Shown here: piece after piece, positions 22,879 to 28,359 of the stretch
Layout: each line of letters opens with the position of its first letter
Position numbering within the stretch: position 1 is the first letter of the stretch
DNA from: CAZUCD01 sp964618855
Lineage (GTDB): Bacteria; Sumerlaeota; Sumerlaeia; SLMS01; JANRJK01
Assembly (NCBI GenBank): GCA_964618855.1
Contig: CAZUCD010000034.1
Location: forward strand, 1-28,359
Direction of reading: 5' to 3'
Length of the DNA stretch: 28,359 bases
Program-made: the position numbers and the translations under genes
Notes under the pieces: model-generated
Database searches by the model: none
What the model saw: only the letters and a program-made list of their open reading frames with translations
What the model was told of the DNA's origin: nothing

Positions 22879-25107
22879 CTACCTGCCCGGCTCCCGGAGC
22901 TTGAACTGGAGCACGCCGTTGCGCAGGTCCTCCGACATGCGGAGCAGGTCCCGGGTCGCCTCGCTCGTCTGGCTCGTCCCCGCAGCCGTCTGCTTTGCGA
23001 TCCTATTGATCACCGTCATCGACTCAACGATGTGGTCGGACGCGATGGCCTGCTGCTTCGCGGCCATGGAAATCTCGGAGATGAGCTCCTTGGAGTGGTC
23101 GACCTGTTGGACGATGCGCTCCAGGGACTTGCCCGACTTCTCGGCGACATGGGCGCCGGTGGCGACATCCTTGGTGGCGTTCTCCATCGCCTTCACCGCC
23201 TCCTGGGTGTCCCCCTGGATGCCCTCGACGATGATGGCGATGTCGTTGGAGGCCTTCGAGGTCTGGTCCGCCAGCTTGCGGACCTCATCGGCGACCACGG
23301 CGAACCCCTTGCCGGACTCGCCCGCCTTCGCGGCCTCGATGGTGGCGTTCAGCGCGAGCAGGTTCGTGCGGTTGGCGATGTTGTTGATCACTTTCACGAT
23401 CTCGCCGATTTCGAGCGAGCTTTCGCCCAGGGCCCGGATCCGCTCCGCCGCCTCCTGGACGGTTTCGCGGATGGCGAACATGTGCTGGATGCTCTCCTGC
23501 ACGGTGTCGCCGCCCTCGATCGCGACGGTCGAGGCCATCGCGGAGGCGCCCGCCGCGGCGTCCGCGTTCTCCGCGACGCGGCGGATCGAGACAGCCATCT
23601 CCTCGATGGCGCTGGATGTGTTGGCGATCTGCATCGCCTGGTCCTCGGCGCCGCGCGCCATCTGCGTGGCCGATGCCTGGATCTGCTGCGTGGAGACGGC
23701 AACCTGCCTCGCTGCGCCGTTCACCTTCGCGATGATGGCGCCCAGGTCGTTCACCATCGAGTTGAAGGACTCCGCCAGGAGCCGCAGTTCCGCCTCGCGC
23801 GCCTCCGCCGACACTGTGAAGTCCCCGTGCGCGGCGCGCGCCACAATCCCCTGCATTCGCTGCACGTCGGCCTGGAGCCTCTCCGCCTCCTCCCGGCGTT
23901 CCCGGGCCTGCCGCTCCGTTTCCCGGACCGTACTCTCGAGTTTCTCGAGCGTCGCGTTGAGCGACTTCGCCACATCCCCCAGTTCGTCCCCGGTCAGCAC
24001 CGCGCACCGGGCGGACAGGTCCCCCCCCTCGACGCCGCCAAATGTCGCCTGGATGGCCGCGGTCTGGCGCGTGATCGCGCGAGCTATGAACCACGACACG
24101 AACAGGGCGAGCATCGTACCGCCCATGATGGACACGTAGGCCGTCACGGTGGCGCGGGCAAACTCGTCCCGCCGCCTCTGCAGCAGCCGGTCCAGGTTGT
24201 CCAGCGATGCGCCGTAGAAATCAAACGCCGCACGAAGCGACGTGCTTCCGCGGTCGAAGGTCTGGGCGGGGTTCTGCGGCTCGTGACTCTCGATCTGTGC
24301 GCGCACAAGGCCACCCCACCCGTCCACGTCCGCTGAAAACGCGCCAAGCTTGGCGGAGAGCGCCGTGTCCAGCGTCCCATCCTCCTCGTCCCGGTTCCAC
24401 TTGAAGCCGGACGCCATGCCGTCGCGGATGCCGGCGCCGTTCACCGCGATGGACCCGAGCAGCGTCGCCATCTTCAGCGTCGTCGACTCGTCCACGCGTT
24501 CCGCATCGCCGACGGACGCCGAGAGCGTGCGCAGCCTTCCCAGATCGGAGAACAATTGCGGGCCCTGGTAGGTCGTGAGCGCCATCAGGTAGTACGTGTC
24601 GAGCTCGGGATCGAGGATGAGCTGCGACTTGTCCCCGACAAGGCCGATCAGGCGGATCGTGTCGTCCACGAGCGCCTCGGCGCCGACCTCGCCGACCTTG
24701 GGGGTCCGTCCGCGCACGGAGGACCAGCGCGACTTCGCCGACGCGATGAGCTGGGTCGTCGCCCCGTTGTTGTTCACGAGTTGCGATGAGAGCTTCAGGT
24801 CGATCGCCTCCACCTCCTGGAACGACTCGTCGAGTTCCTTCTCGAGGGCGAAGAGGCGCGCCTGCTGTCCCGCATCGGCGCGCATCGCGGCGAACTGCCA
24901 GGCGTCGCGGTACTCGATCGCGCGGTGCAGGAGCCGCCCGACGGGGCGGTAGTACTGCGCCCCCACGAGTTCATTGCGTGCCAGCCCCGTCGTCAGCTCA
25001 TCGCTCTTCCCAATGAAGTAGAACACCACGGGGAAGAAGAGCCCCATCAGCAGAACGATCAGGGCGAGTTTCTGCCAAATGCGGAGGTTGCTGGGCGATG
25101 ATCTCAC
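22879..25107 (-). CDS. mcp: Methyl-accepting chemotaxis protein
   Basis: A receptor of 742 aa starting at GTG, with AAGGAG upstream. TM1 is about 14-33 and TM2 about 320-343, enclosing a 285-residue extracytoplasmic domain that is mostly helical. It contains SQLILDPELDTYYLM (161-175), a pattern common in helical-bundle sensors. Two HAMP-like units follow (about 344-397 and 415-465), with a charged coiled coil between them. The signalling tip is highly conserved: NIANRTNLLALNATIEAAKA (576-595) followed by GKGFAVVADEVRKLADQ. The C-terminus (VLQFKLREPGR) has no CheR/CheB tethering pentapeptide. It is the first gene of the operon, so it is probably the dedicated receptor. The ligand is unknown. 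Confidence 0.96.
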   Translation of the reverse strand: MRSSPSNLRIWQKLALIVLLMGLFFPVVFYFIGKSDELTTGLARNELVGAQYYRPVGRLLHRAIEYRDAWQFAAMRADAGQQARLFALEKELDESFQEVEAIDLKLSSQLVNNNGATTQLIASAKSRWSSVRGRTPKVGEVGAEALVDDTIRLIGLVGDKSQLILDPELDTYYLMALTTYQGPQLFSDLGRLRTLSASVGDAERVDESTTLKMATLLGSIAVNGAGIRDGMASGFKWNRDEEDGTLDTALSAKLGAFSADVDGWGGLVRAQIESHEPQNPAQTFDRGSTSLRAAFDFYGASLDNLDRLLQRRRDEFARATVTAYVSIMGGTMLALFVSWFIARAITRQTAAIQATFGGVEGGDLSARCAVLTGDELGDVAKSLNATLEKLESTVRETERQARERREEAERLQADVQRMQGIVARAAHGDFTVSAEAREAELRLLAESFNSMVNDLGAIIAKVNGAARQVAVSTQQIQASATQMARGAEDQAMQIANTSSAIEEMAVSIRRVAENADAAAGASAMASTVAIEGGDTVQESIQHMFAIRETVQEAAERIRALGESSLEIGEIVKVINNIANRTNLLALNATIEAAKAGESGKGFAVVADEVRKLADQTSKASNDIAIIVEGIQGDTQEAVKAMENATKDVATGAHVAEKSGKSLERIVQQVDHSKELISEISMAAKQQAIASDHIVESMTVINRIAKQTAAGTSQTSEATRDLLRMSEDLRNGVLQFKLREPGR

Positions 25108-25249
25108 GGTCGCGGCGGCTCCTTCGGATGGGGAGGGACCTCCCCGCTTTCACAGCAAAGCTGTCAGGCTCTGGTGGAGTAGGGGAAAACCCCGATGAAC
25201 CGGCAACAGGAATGGTCCTATGTCCATATACGCACAAACGCAGGGGAGC
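25108..25249 (-). promoter_or_regulatory. Leader and probable promoter region of the chemosensory operon
   Basis: This 142-bp gap separates the GT39-like gene from mcp. It holds three short perfect hairpins: GGGG-AAAA-CCCC (25182-25193), ACAGC-AAA-GCTGT (25152-25164) and GGGGAG-GGAC-CTCCCC (25130-25145). The last lies just before the mcp ribosome binding site. The 25211-25240 stretch is AT-richer than its surroundings and is the likeliest promoter site, with a repeated GGAC (GGACATAGGAC on the minus strand). I cannot assign a sigma factor, and the hairpins match no riboswitch I know. Confidence 0.35.
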
Positions 25250-26587
25250 CTAACCCCAGCCCAGCGTGCGCGCAATCAAGGCCCACGGATCGAGCGCCCC
25301 CCCCCGGTCGATCCACCGCAGGTGGAACGCCACCGCAAGCACCGAGTTCCACCCCGCGAGGAGCGCCGTTAGAATGATCAGGCACCAACGCGCCGCCGCC
25401 CTTCTGCGTGCCAACGTCCACAGTTCAGCCAACCCCACGGCGAAAAACGGCAGCGCCGAGAGGAACGGACGGGACCCGAAACTGTCCCCGAACCACCAGA
25501 TCGAGAAGCTGGCGCCGATCCAGGCGAGGCCGCACCAGGAGGCGAGGAGTGCGCCTGCAAATGGACGGCGATGTGCCCCGCCAGCCCGCCCACACGCCCA
25601 AGCCAGGAAACCGGCCATGGCAAGGAGGAGCACGGGATGCCACGAGAAAAGCCCATGCCTCCAGGAGAACAGCAGGTTGATTGGCTGCGGATCGAGCCAG
25701 TCAAAGGTCGCGTAATCGCTGTAGGTACCCACAATCCAGGAACCATCCCTCCACTTCCAATGCAGGAACTGGGGGAGGAACCCCGCGAATCCGCCGAAGG
25801 CGAGGGCCGCCAAGCGGCGGAGCCTTTCGCCGAAGGGCAGCGGGTTGCGCACCGCAAGCCACGCCGCCACGACGCCGAAGGCCCCGAGCGCCACGTCGTG
25901 AAGACGAACCATCACCGCGACGCCGCAGGCGAGCCCAAGCATCCCATAGGTCGCGGGGCCCACCTCCCGCCTCGACTCGATGCGGCAGAACAGGTGAGTG
26001 ATGACCCCGACGGCGAGGATGGATGAAGTGTGCGAGTGGAACGGCTGGATGAACCAGTAGAACCCGAGCATCGAACAGGATGCGAGGGCCAGCACGGCGA
26101 ACGCGGCGGAGGACTCGCCATGCGTGCGCCCAACTGCGCGGCGAATCAACTCAAGTCCCAGAGCAGCGGCAACGAGGCAGGAGAGCCCGTAGAACAACTG
26201 GCAAGTGACCGTGAAGGGATCGGAGTTCCCTTCAATGGCATAGGCCACGAGCCTCCCGACAAGGGTTGCCGGCAGGTGCAGCAGTGGGTGCCCGATTGGG
26301 TAGAAGTTGTAGATCCGACCTGTCGCGGTCCGCTTCGAGGAGTCGAACACCCTCGGGTCGTTACCCTTGGCACGAAGGGCGCCGTAGGCCGCGTCGAGGT
26401 CGGATTCCGCCGTCGCCCAGGACGCTGCATAGGCATAGTAGAAGTTCGCGTCGTAGCCGTTGATGCCCGGCCTGCCGCCGAAGTAGTTGGCGAGGAACAC
26501 CGGAAGCCCCAGGGCGAGCAGGAGCCAGACGACGTGGCGGCGCGCTCGCTCGAGGAGCGCAGGGGCGACGGCCTCGTGGCCGCTCAC
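25250..26587 (-). CDS. Polytopic membrane protein, GT39/GT-C glycosyltransferase-like
   Basis: A protein of 445 aa. GTG at 26587 overlaps the previous stop (GTGA); the upstream open frame is shadow. There are at least ten hydrophobic segments. The first external loop carries GYDANFYYAYAASW (44-57) with D46, in the place where GT-C enzymes carry an acidic motif, followed by RIYNFYPIGHPLLHLPATL (91-109). That segment resembles the N.Y..G..LL..P pattern of bacterial RgtA/GT39-like proteins. Such proteins move sugars from lipid carriers onto lipids, glycans or proteins at the outer face of the inner membrane. Assignment is by topology and loop motifs only. A run of nine cytosines on the plus strand (25297-25305) lies near the C-terminal end. 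Confidence 0.7.
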   Translation of the reverse strand: MSGHEAVAPALLERARRHVVWLLLALGLPVFLANYFGGRPGINGYDANFYYAYAASWATAESDLDAAYGALRAKGNDPRVFDSSKRTATGRIYNFYPIGHPLLHLPATLVGRLVAYAIEGNSDPFTVTCQLFYGLSCLVAAALGLELIRRAVGRTHGESSAAFAVLALASCSMLGFYWFIQPFHSHTSSILAVGVITHLFCRIESRREVGPATYGMLGLACGVAVMVRLHDVALGAFGVVAAWLAVRNPLPFGERLRRLAALAFGGFAGFLPQFLHWKWRDGSWIVGTYSDYATFDWLDPQPINLLFSWRHGLFSWHPVLLLAMAGFLAWACGRAGGAHRRPFAGALLASWCGLAWIGASFSIWWFGDSFGSRPFLSALPFFAVGLAELWTLARRRAAARWCLIILTALLAGWNSVLAVAFHLRWIDRGGALDPWALIARTLGWG

Positions 26588-27069
26588 GGCGCCACATCCC
26601 TGACCATCACCATTCCCTCGCTCTCCTGGACGAGGAGCCTCTGCGGCAGGTGCCGCGCGGGACCCCGAAGGATGCGCGTCGCGTCCAGCGAGAAGCGGGA
26701 CCCGTGGTGGGCGGATTGCCAATAGGCGATGTGTCCCGTGCGCCTTGGACGCAGCCTGGTCCCAAGGTCGGGACACTCGGCCCGGATCGCCACGAGCCTG
26801 CCTTCGCCATCGCGGAAGACTGCCGCCGGGACGCGGCGACCATCACCGGCGCACAGGACGACGAGGATGGGACTCGAAGGCTCGCGAAGCGGGAGCGCGC
26901 GGTCGGCGGGAAAGACGGCGCCGTCGGGCAGCAGGTCGGCCTCGACCTCAGGCATGGGCAGGTCCCGTCCATCCTCCGGGGCGGACAGGGGGCCTCGGAC
27001 GGGACGGGCGCACGCAGCCATGGCCATTGCGGCTACGGCGGCGAGGAACCCCCGGCGCGACAACGTCAC
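26584..27069 (-). CDS. Tat-exported lipoprotein with Rieske-like domain lacking cluster ligands
   Basis: A protein of 161 aa starting at GTG. The N-terminus SRRGFLAAVAAMAMAAC combines a Tat motif (SRRGF) with a lipobox ending at Cys20. Residues about 50-157 follow the Rieske [2Fe-2S] pattern: VAIRAECPDLGTRL, then YWQSAHHGSRFSLD, then RILRGPARHLPQRL. The two ligand boxes, normally CTHLGC and CPCHGS, read CPDLGT (99-104) and SAHHGS (119-124). Thus one His is Asp and one Cys is Ser, and both disulfide cysteines are replaced. A normal [2Fe-2S] cluster is not expected. It lies 20 bp after the helicase-C_3/WYL gene and overlaps the GT39-like gene. Confidence 0.75.
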   Translation of the reverse strand: MTLSRRGFLAAVAAMAMAACARPVRGPLSAPEDGRDLPMPEVEADLLPDGAVFPADRALPLREPSSPILVVLCAGDGRRVPAAVFRDGEGRLVAIRAECPDLGTRLRPRRTGHIAYWQSAHHGSRFSLDATRILRGPARHLPQRLLVQESEGMVMVRDVAP

Positions 27070-27089
27070 GGGCCGCGCAACCCCGCCGG

Positions 27090-28359
27090 TCAGACCAGCC
27101 GCGCGCGGACGATGCGATCCAGCTTGTACACGGAGAATGCATCGCTCCGCGTCCGGCAGCGGGCGAGGAGCTTGCCGCCCTCGAGGCTCTCGGGCGCAAC
27201 GCGCTCGCGGACCTCCGTCTGGTTGCTCTTCACGTACTCGATCTCGACCTCGTGCTCATGTTCGAGGGCGAACTCGAGCATCGCCTTGATGTCGTCGCGG
27301 TCCTTGGCGGGATTCGGTCCGTCGAACCCGTGCACGCTGCTGGACCTTTTCGTGGAGGTCTGGCCCACCATGCTGGCGAGCTTCTCCGTGTAGAGGTCGC
27401 GTATCTCGGCGACGCGCAGTTCGACGCTGGCCTGCGCGGCGCGGGTCCACACGCTGACGAGCTGGTCGCTCAACTCCATGAGCCCCTGGAACGTCCGCAC
27501 GTTGGGGCGCAGCCTCTCGAGCAGCGGCGCGAGCCGCTCCTCCGCGATCGGCCGCCCGCGCTCGTCCTGCACCGTCATGGCGTACTGAACCGCGGCCAGC
27601 AGCGTGTACATGTCCTCACGGTTGAGCGAAAGGTGGTACGTGTCCTCGTCCGAGACGTGGACGTGCTCCCCCGCCAGGCGTGGCATGAACCCGATCTTTT
27701 GGAGTTCCCGTGCGTAGCGCCGCACGTCGATGTCGGGATTGAGCAGGACCACCCGTTCCTCGATGACATCCTTCACGGCGGGGCCCAGCTTCTTGTTCGC
27801 TCGGATTTGCGCCAGGAGGTTGGGATCGTCCACGACAAGGTAGCCGCCGGCGAAGCCCATGTTCACCTCGCCGTGCTTCTCCCCGCACTCGCGGATCAGG
27901 ATCACCAGGCTCTGGGGCAGCGAGGCGCGCGAGCCCTTCTCCAGGAAGGAGAGTATCTCCTCCGCCCTCAGGCCGCGGTCCATGCCCGCCCGCAGGCTCT
28001 CGCGCGTGATCGCGAGGATCGACATGACGTCGAGCGACCGCACCTCGGCGATCTCGTTGAGCTGGTAGAATGCGCGCAGGTTCAGGTCCGGGGGGACGAT
28101 CACCTCGTGCGTCTGCTGGATGATGAACTTGTCCGCGTCGTAGCTCAGCGGGGTCACCTCGTCCCGCCCGACGGAGGCAAACAGGCCGTGCCATTCCTCG
28201 ACGGGGCGCGAGAAGACGAACCGTCCGAGGTCGGTGAAGCGGAACGTGAAGTGAAGCTCCGCCTGCTTGCGCGGGCGGCCCCTGCCGGAGCCCTCGGCCT
28301 TCAGCTTTTTGCCGTCCCCGAGCCTCGTCCCGATGATCCCCACCTCGTCCTCGGTCTGG
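27090..28359 (-). CDS. Helicase-C_3 (XPB-associated) and WYL-like domain protein, C-terminal part
   Basis: The frame is open to the right edge, so the N-terminus is outside the window; at least 422 codons are present. The internal GTG at 28343 is not needed as a start. The middle portion (ILSFLEKGSRASLPQSLVIL through GFMPRLAGE) resembles the helicase-associated C_3 domain found beside XPB-like helicases. The last 70 residues (MLEFALEHEHEVEIEYVKSN through YKLDRIVRARLV) look like a WYL domain, a ligand- or nucleic-acid-sensing fold. No helicase motor motifs are seen in this part. Function is unknown; a regulatory or DNA-repair role is possible. It is first of three genes transcribed leftwards. 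Confidence 0.7.
   Translation of the reverse strand, partial: QTEDEVGIIGTRLGDGKKLKAEGSGRGRPRKQAELHFTFRFTDLGRFVFSRPVEEWHGLFASVGRDEVTPLSYDADKFIIQQTHEVIVPPDLNLRAFYQLNEIAEVRSLDVMSILAITRESLRAGMDRGLRAEEILSFLEKGSRASLPQSLVILIRECGEKHGEVNMGFAGGYLVVDDPNLLAQIRANKKLGPAVKDVIEERVVLLNPDIDVRRYARELQKIGFMPRLAGEHVHVSDEDTYHLSLNREDMYTLLAAVQYAMTVQDERGRPIAEERLAPLLERLRPNVRTFQGLMELSDQLVSVWTRAAQASVELRVAEIRDLYTEKLASMVGQTSTKRSSSVHGFDGPNPAKDRDDIKAMLEFALEHEHEVEIEYVKSNQTEVRERVAPESLEGGKLLARCRTRSDAFSVYKLDRIVRARLV

Noticed and set aside
21928..24336. 802-codon plus-strand frame opposite cheR and mcp
   Set aside because: It runs across two genes with intact motifs on the minus strand and has no recognisable domain.
25130..25193. 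c-di-GMP type I riboswitch
   Set aside because: GCAAAGC and GGGG..CCCC elements looked suggestive on the plus strand, but the conserved core is missing and no plus-strand gene follows.
1..28359. CRISPR array, insertion sequences, toxin-antitoxin or phage-defence genes
   Set aside because: I looked for regular repeats, transposase motifs and small paired genes on both strands and saw none.

Overview
The window is GC-rich chromosomal DNA from a bacterium that is probably diderm. Lipoprotein and Tat-type signal sequences, a type IV pilus retraction ATPase and a membrane-spanning chemoreceptor point that way. Gene density is very high: most neighbours overlap by 4 bases (ATGA or GTGA) and GTG starts are common. 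I cannot name the phylum from sequence alone. The mix of a hybrid CheA, a DUF4388-receiver protein and a helicase-C_3/WYL protein would fit a deep-branching lineage such as Planctomycetota, Sumerlaeota, Hydrogenedentota or Acidobacteriota. No insertion sequence, integrase, phage gene or CRISPR array is visible.

Layout. Positions 1-2221 (minus strand) hold the N-terminal part of PilT and a divergent formate-tetrahydrofolate ligase. Positions 2341-14342 (plus strand) hold tRNA-Pro(CGG) with a terminator, purD-pyrR, an ABC-2 exporter (ATPase plus two paralogous permeases) coupled to a histidine-rich TPR protein, a large FAD/Fe-S 2-hydroxyacid dehydrogenase, argS, a signal peptidase I and a secreted SUMF1-type protein. 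Positions 14138-25107 (minus strand) are one tightly coupled chemosensory operon: mcp, cheR, hybrid cheA, cheB, cheW, cheW, DUF4388-REC, REC, cheW, lipoprotein. Positions 25250-28359 (minus strand) hold a helicase-C_3/WYL protein (cut by the window edge), a Tat-lipoprotein with a Rieske-like but ligand-poor domain, and a GT39-like polytopic membrane protein.

How the genes fit together. The chemosensory operon encodes a complete signalling pathway, but it departs from the textbook in several ways. CheB has lost its phospho-acceptor aspartate, CheA carries its own receiver, three CheW paralogues are present, and an uncharacterised lipoprotein ends the operon. PilT on the same strand further downstream makes type IV pilus control a reasonable but unproven output. 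Fhs (10-formyl-THF) and PurD both bear on purine synthesis, although Fhs has substitutions in motifs expected to contact substrate. The ABC-2 exporter and its His-rich partner look like one membrane module of unknown substrate. The most unusual observations are the degenerate CheB receiver, the ten-cytosine tract in the CheA linker just before its receiver, the Rieske-like domain lacking cluster ligands, and the His-rich ABC partner.
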